64,000 nt of DNA from Pseudomonas sp. NFR16 (lineage in GTDB: Bacteria > Pseudomonadota > Gammaproteobacteria > Pseudomonadales > Pseudomonadaceae): the NCBI RefSeq assembly GCF_900108875.1, contig NZ_FNYJ01000001.1, forward strand, positions 744,001 through 808,000. Direction: 5' to 3'. A program made the translations under genes and the position numbers. Below are positions 7,581 through 15,705 of this stretch, piece by piece. Below the pieces are notes generated by a model that was given only the letters and a program-made list of their open reading frames with translations, searched no databases and had not been told where the DNA came from. Position 1 is the first letter of the stretch; each line of letters begins with the position of its first letter.

Positions 7581-9575
7581 ATGTCCTTGCCCAAACATCA
7601 CCTGGAATTGCTCAGTCCCGCCCGCGACGTCGCCATCGCCCGCGAGGCCATCCTGCATGGCGCCGATGCCATTTACATCGGCGGCCCGAGCTTCGGCGCT
7701 CGCCATAATGCCTGCAATGAAGTCGCTGAAATCGCTGATCTGGTGGAATTCGCCCGCCGTTACCATGCCCGGGTTTTTACCACCCTCAACACCATCCTGC
7801 ATGACAATGAACTCGAACCTGCGCGCAAGCTGATTCACCAGCTGTATGACGCCGGGGTCGACGCGCTGATCGTTCAGGACTTGGGCGTCATGGAGCTGGA
7901 CATCCCGCCGATCGAGCTGCATGCCAGTACGCAGACCGACATTCGCACGCTGGAGCGCGCCCGTTTTCTCGATCAGGCCGGGTTTTCCCAACTGGTGCTG
8001 GCCCGAGAGCTGAACCTGAAAGAGATTCGCGCCATTGCCGATGAAACCGACGCGGCCATCGAATTCTTCATCCACGGGGCGCTGTGCGTTGCGTTTTCCG
8101 GGCAATGCAACATCTCTCACGCGCAGACCGGCCGCAGTGCCAACCGCGGCGATTGCTCTCAGGCCTGCCGCTTGCCCTACACGCTCAAAGACGATCAAGG
8201 CCGCGTGGTTGCGTATGAAAAGCATCTGCTGTCGATGAAGGACAATAATCAGAGCGCTAACCTCAGCGCCCTGGTCGATGCAGGCGTGCGTTCATTCAAG
8301 ATCGAGGGCCGCTATAAGGACATGGGCTACGTGAAGAACATCACAGCCTATTATCGTCAGCGTCTGGACGACATCCTCGAGGACCGCCCGGAGATGGCCA
8401 GAGCGTCCAGCGGTCGCACGGCGCACTTCTTCGTGCCGGACCCGGACAAGACATTCCATCGCGGCAGCACCGATTACTTCGTCAGCGACCGCAAGATCGA
8501 CATAGGCGCCTTCGATTCGCCGACGTTCACCGGTCTTGAGGTCGGTATCGTTGAAAAGGTCGGCAAGCGCGATCTGCAAGTCGTCACCCATGAGCCGCTG
8601 TCCAACGGCGACGGCCTGAACGTGCTGGTCAAGCGCGAAGTGGTGGGTTTCCGGGCCAACATTGCCGAGCTCAAGGGTGAGTTCGAGGAAGACGGCGCGA
8701 AGCGTTTCCGGTATCGCGTCGAACCCAACGAAATGCCCAAAGGCCTGCAGCTGCGCCCCAACCATCCGCTTAGCCGCAACCTGGATCACAACTGGCAGCA
8801 GGCATTGCAGAAGACCTCGGCCGAGCGCCGTATCGGCGTGGCCTGGGAGGCCCGTCTGCGCGAAGAGCGCCTGCAGTTGACCGCCACCAGCGAGGAAGGC
8901 GTCAGCGCGTCGGTCGAGCTCAAAGGCCCCTTCGGCCTGGCGAACAAGCCGGAACAGGCGCTCGAACAATTGCACGACCTGCTGGGCCAGCTCGGCACCA
9001 CTGAGTATCACGCCACAGCGATTGAGCTGGATGCACCGCAGGCGTGGTTCATTCCCAATTCACAGCTCAAGGCGCTGCGTCGGGAGGTCATCGAAGCATT
9101 GACCGCTGCGCGCATCAAGGCGCACCCGCGCGGTGCGCGCAAGGCCGAAACCACGCCACCGCCGGTGTACCCGGAGGCGCATCTGTCGTTTCTGGCCAAC
9201 GTGTACAACCAGAAAGCCCGGGATTTCTACCACCGTCACGGCGTCAAGCTGATCGATGCAGCGTATGAGGCCCACGAGGAAACAGGCGAAGTGCCGGTGA
9301 TGATCACCAAACACTGCCTGCGTTTCTCCTTCAATCTGTGCCCCAAGCAGGCCAAAGGCGTGACGGGGGTGCGAACGAAGGTGGCGCCGATGCAGCTGAT
9401 ACATGGCGACGAAGTGCTGACCTTGAAGTTCGACTGCAAACCCTGCGAGATGCACGTCATCGGGAAGATGAAGGGGCACATCCTCGACCTGCCTCAGCCT
9501 GGCAGCGTGGTTCAGGTGGTCGGGCACATCAGCCCGGAAGACCTGATGAAAACCATCCCTCGCGCGCCTCATTGA
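7581..9575 (+). CDS. rlhA: U32-family 23S rRNA C2501 hydroxylase RlhA
   Basis: A peptidase U32-type protein of 664 residues, close to the length of E. coli RlhA (YdcP), which hydroxylates cytidine 2501 of 23S rRNA. The N-terminal barrel starts with LELLSPARD and contains the U32 signature around FSGQCNISHAQTGRSANRGDCSQACR. Four cysteines typical of the iron-sulphur site are seen: two in that block and further ones in KHCLRFSFNLCP and CKPCEMH near the C-terminus. The start at 7581 (MSLPKHH) is chosen by family length; 7563 is also possible and neither has a strong ribosome site. The long form separates it from the shorter tRNA hydroxylase TrhP and from UbiU/UbiV. Confidence 0.8.
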   Translation: MSLPKHHLELLSPARDVAIAREAILHGADAIYIGGPSFGARHNACNEVAEIADLVEFARRYHARVFTTLNTILHDNELEPARKLIHQLYDAGVDALIVQDLGVMELDIPPIELHASTQTDIRTLERARFLDQAGFSQLVLARELNLKEIRAIADETDAAIEFFIHGALCVAFSGQCNISHAQTGRSANRGDCSQACRLPYTLKDDQGRVVAYEKHLLSMKDNNQSANLSALVDAGVRSFKIEGRYKDMGYVKNITAYYRQRLDDILEDRPEMARASSGRTAHFFVPDPDKTFHRGSTDYFVSDRKIDIGAFDSPTFTGLEVGIVEKVGKRDLQVVTHEPLSNGDGLNVLVKREVVGFRANIAELKGEFEEDGAKRFRYRVEPNEMPKGLQLRPNHPLSRNLDHNWQQALQKTSAERRIGVAWEARLREERLQLTATSEEGVSASVELKGPFGLANKPEQALEQLHDLLGQLGTTEYHATAIELDAPQAWFIPNSQLKALRREVIEALTAARIKAHPRGARKAETTPPPVYPEAHLSFLANVYNQKARDFYHRHGVKLIDAAYEAHEETGEVPVMITKHCLRFSFNLCPKQAKGVTGVRTKVAPMQLIHGDEVLTLKFDCKPCEMHVIGKMKGHILDLPQPGSVVQVVGHISPEDLMKTIPRAPH

Positions 9576-9637
9576 GGCGCCGCCGGACGAGAGGCGGATG
9601 CGTCCGCCCTCGCCCGTCTGATTTCCCGCAATCGCAA

Positions 9638-9670
9638 CATCCTGGGAGCACAGTGCCTCCGGGATGTTTT
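9638..9670 (+). terminator. Probable terminator of rlhA
   Basis: CATCCTGGGAGCAC pairs with GTGCCTCCGGGATG (11 of 14 positions) and TTTT follows at 9667-9670. It lies between the convergent rlhA and secreted-protein genes. A second 7-bp hairpin (9564-9580) overlaps the rlhA stop codon. Confidence 0.5.
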
Positions 9671-9999
9671 CAACGACGCGCCAGTTCGTGTTTGATGCAG
9701 CCCTCGTAATAGACCTGTCTGACGCTGTCGGGGCGCAGTCGCGAGGGGCTGTCGTAGGTTTGCTCGGCAATACCCAACGCACTCATGCGCATCCACTGCT
9801 GGGAAAAATGCTGCGCCTGAATCTTTTTGCGAGCGCCGTACAGGGTCAGGCCTGACAGTTTGTACTGTTGCGCGGTACCCGCCATGCCGGCTCCCCAGGT
9901 GCAGATATCACGCTCGTTCTTGCTCAGATCCCGCGCCGATGCCACGCCGGAGATCGCCGCGAAGGCCCATAACGTCAGAACAAACCTGATACTCTGCAT
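9670..9999 (-). CDS. Small secreted protein of unknown function
   Basis: A 109-residue protein with a clear signal peptide (MQSIRFVLTLWAFAAISGVASA, cleavage about residue 22). The mature part of about 87 residues is polar and holds two cysteines, one in DICTWGAG and one in YYEGCIKHE, which could form a disulphide in the periplasm. AGGAAAGGA precedes the ATG. No family was recognised; similar short secreted proteins are common in Pseudomonas. It is convergent with rlhA and shows no operon partner. Confidence 0.75.
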   Translation of the reverse strand: MQSIRFVLTLWAFAAISGVASARDLSKNERDICTWGAGMAGTAQQYKLSGLTLYGARKKIQAQHFSQQWMRMSALGIAEQTYDSPSRLRPDSVRQVYYEGCIKHELARR

Positions 10000-10294
10000 G
10001 CGAATCCTTTCCTAAGCGACTGAAAACAGGAGGATTCTGCCGGGACATTCACCTGCCGGGGGCCAGCATAGTGCCTTCTTTACTGCGCAGCCGACCAATG
10101 ACACTCGCGCTTCCCCAAATGCGTGGCGAAGCTTCACAATGGAGTCACGAATGCCCGCGCGCCCTGCTACCTTGTAGGGGATGGGGGTGAACCTTATCGG
10201 TCGATCTCCGGTCGATAGTTGCACCTCTGGCCAGGGTTGCCCGGTAACTGCGCCGATGACCGCCCCGGCCAGCTTATTTCCAGAAGGACCGTCC

Positions 10295-11014
10295 ATGATT
10301 CCAATTCAACGTATCGCCTGGCTCAAAGCATGGGGCGCCCATGGGTTTACGGCCACTGGCGTGGTGCTCGCCTTCCTGGCGACGATCGCCCTTTTCGACA
10401 ATCAGCCCAAGGCTTGCCTCCTGTGGCTGGGCATTGCGTTGATCGTCGACGGCGTTGACGGCTCCATCGCGCGCAAGCTCAACGTGCAGTCGGTGCTGCC
10501 GCATTTCGACGGCTCGGTGCTGGACTTGGTCATCGATTACCTGACCTACGTGTTCATTCCTGCCCTGTTCATCTACCGTTACATTCCGTTGCCCGACTAC
10601 ACGTTACTGCTGACGACCTCGATCATTCTGGTGTCATCGCTGTTCTGCTTCTGCAATGTGGAAATGAAGAGCAAGGACAATTACTTCCAGGGCTTCCCCG
10701 CCGCCTGGAACGTCGTTGCGCTGTGCGTCTACATCCTTTCGCCGGCGCCATGGCTGACTTTCATCACCGTGATCTGCCTGGCATTGCTGACGGTAACGCG
10801 CATGAAGTTCCTGCACCCGTTTCGCGTGCGCCGCTTCATGCCGATCAACATTGCCGTGACTAGTGTGTGGTTCCTGTGCAGCTTTCTGCTGGTCATCAAC
10901 CATCCCTACAACGGCTCATTCACACTGACGGTCTGGCTGGTGATGTCGGCCTATTTCCTGGGCATCTGCATCTGGCGCACGTCGATGGAGTGGATCGATA
11001 AATCCCGCGTCTGA
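10295..11014 (+). CDS. pcs: Phosphatidylcholine synthase
   Basis: A 239-residue membrane protein of the CDP-alcohol phosphotransferase family. The active-site pattern is at about residues 50-75: DGxxAR, then a spacing of twelve to G, x3, D, x3, D (read as DGSIAR ... DGSVLDLVIDYL). This spacing and the following YLTYVFIPALF stretch are typical of Pcs, which joins choline directly to CDP-diacylglycerol to make phosphatidylcholine in the inner membrane. About eight hydrophobic helices are visible. AGAAGGA lies before the ATG at 10295, and the longer frame to 10181 has no membrane-protein character. It is followed by a strong bidirectional terminator. Confidence 0.88.
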   Translation: MIPIQRIAWLKAWGAHGFTATGVVLAFLATIALFDNQPKACLLWLGIALIVDGVDGSIARKLNVQSVLPHFDGSVLDLVIDYLTYVFIPALFIYRYIPLPDYTLLLTTSIILVSSLFCFCNVEMKSKDNYFQGFPAAWNVVALCVYILSPAPWLTFITVICLALLTVTRMKFLHPFRVRRFMPINIAVTSVWFLCSFLLVINHPYNGSFTLTVWLVMSAYFLGICIWRTSMEWIDKSRV

Positions 11015-11040
11015 ACGCCCTGCGCGCTGCGCCCGGCCAT

Positions 11041-11074
11041 AAAAAACAGCGATCCCCGGATCGCTGTTTTTTTT
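11041..11074. terminator. Strong bidirectional terminator
   Basis: A 9-bp perfect stem (CAGCGATCC / GGATCGCTG, 2-nt loop) is flanked by six A and eight T, so it serves both pcs (+) and the Lrp-type gene (-), which converge here. Confidence 0.9.
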
Positions 11075-11089
11075 GCGCGGACGATGCCC

Positions 11090-11551
11090 TCAACCGGCGT
11101 AGGTCAGCGGCAACCGGGTGGTGGATTTGATTTGTTCCATGGCGAAACTGGAGCTGATGTCGGTGATGCCCGAGAGCTGGATCAGCCGTTTGTACACGGC
11201 ATCGTAGCCGGCGATATCGGGTACCACGATGCGTAACATGTAGTCGGTGTCGCCCGCCATCCGGTAGCACTCGACGACTTCGGGTAACGTCGCGATCAGG
11301 TCATGAAACTGCTCCAGCCATTGAGCATTGTGTTGATTGGTACGGATCGCGGCGAACACCGTGACGGCGACGTTCAACTGACCGGCGTCGAGCAACGCCA
11401 CCCGGCCGCGGATCATGCCCTGCTCCTCCAGCTTCTGCACCCGGCGCCAGCAGGCGGTGCTGCCCAGCCCGATGTTGTCGGCGATCTCGGCAATGGGCCG
11501 CGTGCAGTCGCTCTGCAGGATACTCAGAATTGCTTGGTCGAATTTATCCAT
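11090..11551 (-). CDS. Lrp/AsnC-family transcriptional regulator
   Basis: A 153-residue Lrp/AsnC-type protein. The N-terminal helix-turn-helix (residues 3-50, LDxAILSILQxD followed by IGLGSTACWRRVQKLEEQGMI) is joined to an RAM effector domain with the GDTDYMLRIVVPD signature near residues 105-117. Such proteins respond to amino acids. It is divergent from the cysteine desulfurase gene across about 210 bp, which suggests it controls that gene in response to an amino acid such as cysteine or alanine; this is inference from position. The intergenic region has T- and A-rich tracts, as is usual for Lrp sites. Confidence 0.9.
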   Translation of the reverse strand: MDKFDQAILSILQSDCTRPIAEIADNIGLGSTACWRRVQKLEEQGMIRGRVALLDAGQLNVAVTVFAAIRTNQHNAQWLEQFHDLIATLPEVVECYRMAGDTDYMLRIVVPDIAGYDAVYKRLIQLSGITDISSSFAMEQIKSTTRLPLTYAG

Positions 11552-11759
11552 TGAGTGCAGGCACGGTTGTCAGTGGTGAGGATGGCTGATTGCTCATCAT
11601 AGTGCGCCAAGGCTGCCGAGCGAAATGATATTCCGAAGCAACCTGCACGAGGAGAAAAATATTCTAAAGAAAGGGCAAATCTCGGGGCAGTAATCAATTT
11701 TTTTTCGCCTGCGCGCCAGTACCATTTTCTGCATTACGGACAGCGCGGATTCCAGCCCT

Positions 11760-12920
11760 ATGACGACCTTACCTTGTTACTTCGATTACGCAGCCACCAC
11801 TCCCGTCGACGATCGGGTCATCCAGGCGATGGTGGCCTGCCTCGGCCGCGAGGGCACCTTCGGCAATCCGGCCTCCAGCTCCCATGCTTACGGCAATCAG
11901 GCACGTCAGGCCGTTGAACTGGCGCGCCGTCAGGTGGCTGAACTGGTCGGCTGCACGGCGGACTCGGTGATCTGGACCTCGGGCGCCACCGAATCCAACA
12001 ACCTGGCGATCAAGGGCATCGCCTCGAACGCATCCAATGGCCATCGCGGCCACCTGATCACCAGCCGCATCGAACACAAGGCCGTCATCGACACAGTGCG
12101 TCAGCTCGAACTCGCCGGTTATCCGGTGACCTGGCTGGAACCGGACAGCCAGGGCCTGATCAGCCCGGACGCGGTGCGGCAGGCGCTGCGCGAAGACACG
12201 CTGCTGGTTTCGCTCATGCTGGTGAACAACGAACTGGGCACTGTCACCGACATCGACAGTATCGGCCAGATCGTTCGCCAGCACGGCGCGCTCTTTCACG
12301 TCGACGCTGCGCAAGGTGCAGGCAAATTGAGCATTGATCTGAATGCGCTGCCGGTGGACCTGATGTCCTTTTCCGCGCACAAGATCTATGGCCCCAAAGG
12401 CATCGGCGCGCTTTACATCGGCGCTCGCGCGCAGCCGCTGCTCGAAGCGCAGATCCATGGCGGCGGCCACGAGCAGGGTTATCGCTCGGGCACGCTGGCG
12501 ACTCATCAGATCGTCGGCATGGGTGCCGCTTACGCCCTGGCCAGCGCTGAAATGAACGAAGAAGTCGAACGCATCAGCGCGCTGTCTGCGCAATTGCTGG
12601 ACGGCCTGCTGGGGCTGCCGGGCGTGAATCTCAATGGCGACGCACTTGCGCGCATTCCCCACACGCTGAACATTCGCGTCGACAGCCCAGGCTTCAACGC
12701 CGCGAGTCTGGCCAGTGATCTGGCCGTCTCATCGACCTCGGCCTGCAACTCGGCCAGCAGCGCCGTTTCCCACGTGCTGCTGGCCCTCGGCCTGACAGCC
12801 GCGCAAGCGGGCAGCAGTCTGCGTCTGAGCCTGGGCCGCTACACTCAGGCCAGTGACATAGAAAAAGCCATCGCAGTGATTGCTACGCGCCTGAGCGCAC
12901 CCGCAACCACCTTCTGGTAA
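11760..12920 (+). CDS. Cysteine desulfurase, stand-alone IscS-like
   Basis: A 386-residue class V PLP enzyme. The PLP lysine is K208 in SFSAHKIYGPKG, a PLP-stacking histidine H106 lies in RIEHKAV, and the sulphur-carrying cysteine is C329 in SSTSACNS. These match IscS numbering closely, so the protein should convert cysteine to alanine plus enzyme-bound persulphide. It is not next to iscR, iscU or other iron-sulphur genes, so it is a second desulfurase rather than the housekeeping copy. The divergent Lrp-type gene probably regulates it. No clear ribosome site is visible before the ATG. Two 18-bp dyads lie directly after its stop codon. Confidence 0.87.
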   Translation: MTTLPCYFDYAATTPVDDRVIQAMVACLGREGTFGNPASSSHAYGNQARQAVELARRQVAELVGCTADSVIWTSGATESNNLAIKGIASNASNGHRGHLITSRIEHKAVIDTVRQLELAGYPVTWLEPDSQGLISPDAVRQALREDTLLVSLMLVNNELGTVTDIDSIGQIVRQHGALFHVDAAQGAGKLSIDLNALPVDLMSFSAHKIYGPKGIGALYIGARAQPLLEAQIHGGGHEQGYRSGTLATHQIVGMGAAYALASAEMNEEVERISALSAQLLDGLLGLPGVNLNGDALARIPHTLNIRVDSPGFNAASLASDLAVSSTSACNSASSAVSHVLLALGLTAAQAGSSLRLSLGRYTQASDIEKAIAVIATRLSAPATTFW

Positions 12921-12925
12921 TTGAT

Positions 12926-12943
12926 GTAACCTCTGAGCGTTAC
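12926..12943. promoter_or_regulatory. GTAAC-N8-GTTAC dyad, downstream copy 1
   Basis: An 18-bp dyad preceded by GAT, one of four around the satD operon. It is spaced exactly 28 bp (start to start) from the next copy, with which it also forms an inverted repeat (16 of 18 positions). Confidence 0.6.
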
Positions 12944-12953
12944 TTTTATCGAT

Positions 12954-12971
12954 GTAACGTTCGGAGGTTAC
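12954..12971. promoter_or_regulatory. GTAAC-N8-GTTAC dyad, downstream copy 2
   Basis: Second copy of the downstream pair, also preceded by GAT. It lies 36 bp past the end of the membrane-protein gene. The pair could act as protein sites or, as RNA, as a hairpin ending either convergent transcript. Confidence 0.6.
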
Positions 12972-13007
12972 TTGGCGCACATCCCACTTCCACGTCCAAC
13001 GCTCCAG

Positions 13008-13730
13008 TCAGCCGCTGGAGAGTCGCAGCACGGCAAGCCCGATGGCGATGCTGGAGGTGAAGCTGACAAGCGTCCCCAGCAGCACATACTCGCTGAGCGA
13101 GCGCTGGCGGGCGTCCTTGATGTCATTGAAGCGCAAGATGCTTTTGGCAGTGAGCAGAAACCCGATGGCTTCCCATTGCTCCAGCAGCACGAACGTCAGG
13201 ATCAGTGTGCGTTCCAGATAACCGATCCACGTGCCCGCCTGCTTGAGCGAGTCTTCGTCCTTGCCCTTCACGAGAAACGGCGTCAGCACGGCACCGATCA
13301 GAATCGACGACGGGCGCCACACCAGAACGTAAGCCAGCAGCACCAAGAGGTTGTGCGACGTGATCAGCGTCCTGGCGCCCTGCAGCGCCCAATGCCAATA
13401 GCCTTCAGCACTCAGCCAGATCAGCGTCAACGCCAGCCATTGCAGAACGAACTGCAGGGCCACGGCGAAACCGGACGCCAGTCTGCCGGTCACTTCGCGG
13501 CTGACGCCCCAGATCACCGCAAAGGCCGCACCTGCACCCACTGCAGGCAGCGGCAGCCGATCAAAGGCAAACATGATCGCAGCAACCAGCACGCCCTGAC
13601 ACATAGCCAGGGCCAGCTTGGACACTGGCGTGAAAGGCGCGGCTCTGTGACCACGCCAGGCTGAAATCCCGTAGTCCGACAACAGAGTGCTCAGTATCAG
13701 CACAAGCAATACGATGGCCGGGTCACGCAT
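13008..13730 (-). CDS. DUF3307-like membrane protein, partner of SatD
   Basis: A 240-residue integral membrane protein with six or seven hydrophobic segments and no enzymatic motif. Its start overlaps the end of the satD-like gene by 8 bp, so the two are translationally coupled. Membrane proteins of the DUF3307 type commonly sit beside SatD-family genes, and I assign it on that basis plus topology; the domain itself cannot be verified without a profile search. The function is unknown. It may be the membrane end of a system whose cytoplasmic regulator is SatD. Its downstream flank carries two of the four GTAAC-N8-GTTAC dyads. Confidence 0.75.
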   Translation of the reverse strand: MRDPAIVLLVLILSTLLSDYGISAWRGHRAAPFTPVSKLALAMCQGVLVAAIMFAFDRLPLPAVGAGAAFAVIWGVSREVTGRLASGFAVALQFVLQWLALTLIWLSAEGYWHWALQGARTLITSHNLLVLLAYVLVWRPSSILIGAVLTPFLVKGKDEDSLKQAGTWIGYLERTLILTFVLLEQWEAIGFLLTAKSILRFNDIKDARQRSLSEYVLLGTLVSFTSSIAIGLAVLRLSSG

Positions 13731-14340
13731 CTGCGACCTCCGACACCCATTGCCTGGCGCAACTCAGATATCGGTCCAGCAGCCGCGCCTGACCTCGTTG
13801 CAGAGCCTTGGTGACAGCGACCCGCGACTTGCCGAGCGCGTCTGCGATGCTCTGCTGGTCGCCAACGCCCAGCAGGTGCGCGTGATAAGCCTGAGATTCA
13901 ACGACGGTCCACTTGTCGAGGATGGCGGCCACGAACTCCGTCACCAGCCCCATGCAGCGCAGCAAAGTCGGATCGTTGCTGAACACGCCCAGCGTCAGCT
14001 TTTTCATGCCGTCCAGGCCCTGGCCAGACAGGACGAACGCTTCGCCGTAGTGCTTGCCCTCACCCGAAGCGCCGATACCCACAGCAATACGTGCGTCCCA
14101 GCGTTCACCCGCAGGGCTCAGCGCAATAAGCCCGGCACGGATGGCCAGTGCGCAGTCAAAGGCTTGCGACGGCTGAACGAGCACCACCTGGAACCCATCG
14201 CCGCGGTAGGTTTCAGTGCTGGAAGCGAAACGTTGAGTGACGGTGTCGAGCACCTGTTTCAGGGCTTCCAGATAGGCCTGGGTGTCGGCCACGTCCTGGG
14301 AGTGCATGAGATCGCCCGTCAGCACCGCTTTGATGGTCAT
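13723..14340 (-). CDS. SatD-family protein with C-terminal helix-turn-helix
   Basis: A 205-residue protein. The N-terminal 150 residues resemble SatD-family proteins: it opens TIKAVLTGDLMHSQ, and has TYRGDGFQVVL and RIAVGIGASGEGKHYGEAFVLSG, a layout reminiscent of a degenerate nucleotide-cyclase or ferredoxin-like fold. Residues about 155-195 form a helix-turn-helix (QSIADALGKSRVAVTKALQRG) like those of sigma-factor region 4 or MarR-type readers. Its promoter holds two GTAAC-N8-GTTAC dyads, so autoregulation is likely. It is coupled to the membrane gene downstream. SatD proteins have no established biochemical role that I know of. Confidence 0.8.
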   Translation of the reverse strand: MTIKAVLTGDLMHSQDVADTQAYLEALKQVLDTVTQRFASSTETYRGDGFQVVLVQPSQAFDCALAIRAGLIALSPAGERWDARIAVGIGASGEGKHYGEAFVLSGQGLDGMKKLTLGVFSNDPTLLRCMGLVTEFVAAILDKWTVVESQAYHAHLLGVGDQQSIADALGKSRVAVTKALQRGQARLLDRYLSCARQWVSEVADA

Positions 14341-14392
14341 CTTTCATTCCGTTGCAGAGTGTCTGCGTCCACTATAGGTCAAAATCAGTCAT

Positions 14393-14410
14393 GTAACCTT
14401 AAAAGGTTAC
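14393..14410. promoter_or_regulatory. GTAAC-N8-GTTAC dyad, promoter copy 1
   Basis: A perfect palindrome, GTAACCTTAAAAGGTTAC, 52 bp upstream of the satD-type start in the gap shared with the divergent C-S lyase gene. It is the most symmetric of the four dyads. Confidence 0.7.
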
Positions 14411-14420
14411 TAAGCGGTAT

Positions 14421-14438
14421 GTAACCCTTATAGGTTAC
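14421..14438. promoter_or_regulatory. GTAAC-N8-GTTAC dyad, promoter copy 2
   Basis: GTAACCCTTATAGGTTAC lies exactly 28 bp (start to start) from promoter copy 1, the same spacing as the downstream pair. It is 85 bp before the C-S lyase start and could influence both divergent genes. Confidence 0.7.
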
Positions 14439-14523
14439 CTCACCGGTTGCTGGGCGCAACGCTTAAGTCGCCCGCCGTTGTCTGGCACAATCGCCGATTA
14501 TCTCCGGCAAGACAGGCAAGACC

Positions 14524-15669
14524 ATGGATCTGAACAGCGTGTTCCAGCGCTTGAACACCGGCAGCAAAAAATGGAGTCAGTATCCCGAGGACGTGCTGCC
14601 CATGTGGGTGGCCGACATGGATTTCCCTGTCGCCGAGCCAATCGTCCAGGCGCTGAAAAACCGCCTCGAGCACCCGCTGCTGGGTTACTCCGTTGCGCAA
14701 GACAGCCTGCGCAAGACGCTGGTCGACCATCTGGCCCGGCGTTACCACTGGCAGATCCAGCCTGAGGATCTGGTCTTTCTTCCCGGTGTCGAACCGGGCG
14801 TGAACATGGCCCTCAACGCCCTGGTGCCAGCAGGCAGCGGCGTGCTGGTGCAGACGCCCAACTATTCGCCGCTGCTGCACGCACCTGCCCACTGGAAACT
14901 GCCCCGTGTCGACTTGCCTTTCCATGCCGACGCCGGTGGCGAATACCACACCGACCTCGACGCTCTGGAACAGGCGCTGCCCAAGACTCGCGCGCTGCTG
15001 TTGAGCAATCCGCACAATCCGCTGGGCAAGGTGTTCGACCGCGACGAGTTACAGGCCATCGGCCAGGCCTGCGTGCGCCACGACGTGCTGATCATCTCTG
15101 ATGAAATTCACGCCGACATCCTGTTCGACGGTCGCCAGCACACGCCGATAGCGGCGCTCAGCGAAGACATCGCGGCGCGCAGCGTGACGTTGATGTCGGC
15201 GAGCAAGGCGTGGAACATCGCCGGCCTGAAAACCGCGTTCGCAGTCATCCAGAACGCCGCGTTGCGCGAGCGTTTCAATGCGGGCCGCCTGGGTCTGGTG
15301 GACAGCGTCAACGCGCTGGGCCTAGAGGCAACTGAAGTGGCCTACCGCCACGGCGCCCCGTGGCTGGCGGAGGTCATGGCGTACCTGCAGGGCAATCGGG
15401 ATTACCTGGCCGAGGCCATCAACACCCGCTTCCCGGGCATCCGCATGCATCTGCCGCAGAGCACGTATCTGGCCTGGCTGGATTGTTCGGGCCTGGGGCT
15501 CGAACACCCGCAACGGTTCTTCCTCGAACACGCCAGAGTCGCGCTCAGCGACGGCCTGGAGTTTGGCGACGAGTGCGGACAGTTCGTGCGGCTGAATTTC
15601 GGCTGCCCGCGGCCGATGCTCGAAGAAGGTCTGGCGAGAATGGAACGCAGCCTGCGTGAGCGCCGCTGA
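14524..15669 (+). CDS. PatB/MalY-type PLP C-S lyase
   Basis: A 381-residue fold-type I PLP enzyme of the MalY/PatB group (cystathionine beta-lyase). Typical features are MWVADMDFP at residues 27-35, SNPHNPLGKV at 161-170, SDEIHADI near 192-199, and the PLP lysine K228 in SASKAWNIAGLK. These enzymes split C-S bonds of cystathionine or other cysteine conjugates to give a thiol, pyruvate and ammonia in the cytoplasm. It shares its promoter region with the satD operon. Its neighbourhood (a cysteine desulfurase 1.6 kb away, gamma-glutamyltransferase next door) hints at cysteine or glutathione-conjugate turnover, but these genes are not one operon. Confidence 0.87.
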   Translation: MDLNSVFQRLNTGSKKWSQYPEDVLPMWVADMDFPVAEPIVQALKNRLEHPLLGYSVAQDSLRKTLVDHLARRYHWQIQPEDLVFLPGVEPGVNMALNALVPAGSGVLVQTPNYSPLLHAPAHWKLPRVDLPFHADAGGEYHTDLDALEQALPKTRALLLSNPHNPLGKVFDRDELQAIGQACVRHDVLIISDEIHADILFDGRQHTPIAALSEDIAARSVTLMSASKAWNIAGLKTAFAVIQNAALRERFNAGRLGLVDSVNALGLEATEVAYRHGAPWLAEVMAYLQGNRDYLAEAINTRFPGIRMHLPQSTYLAWLDCSGLGLEHPQRFFLEHARVALSDGLEFGDECGQFVRLNFGCPRPMLEEGLARMERSLRERR

Positions 15670-15705
15670 ACGAAGCCGCGGCCTCGTTCAGCGGCGTCAT
15701 TGCCC

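Noticed and set aside
7035..8225. 396-residue minus-strand frame opposite ridA and rlhA
   Set aside because: It is antisense to two genes with clear family signatures and arises from high GC content.
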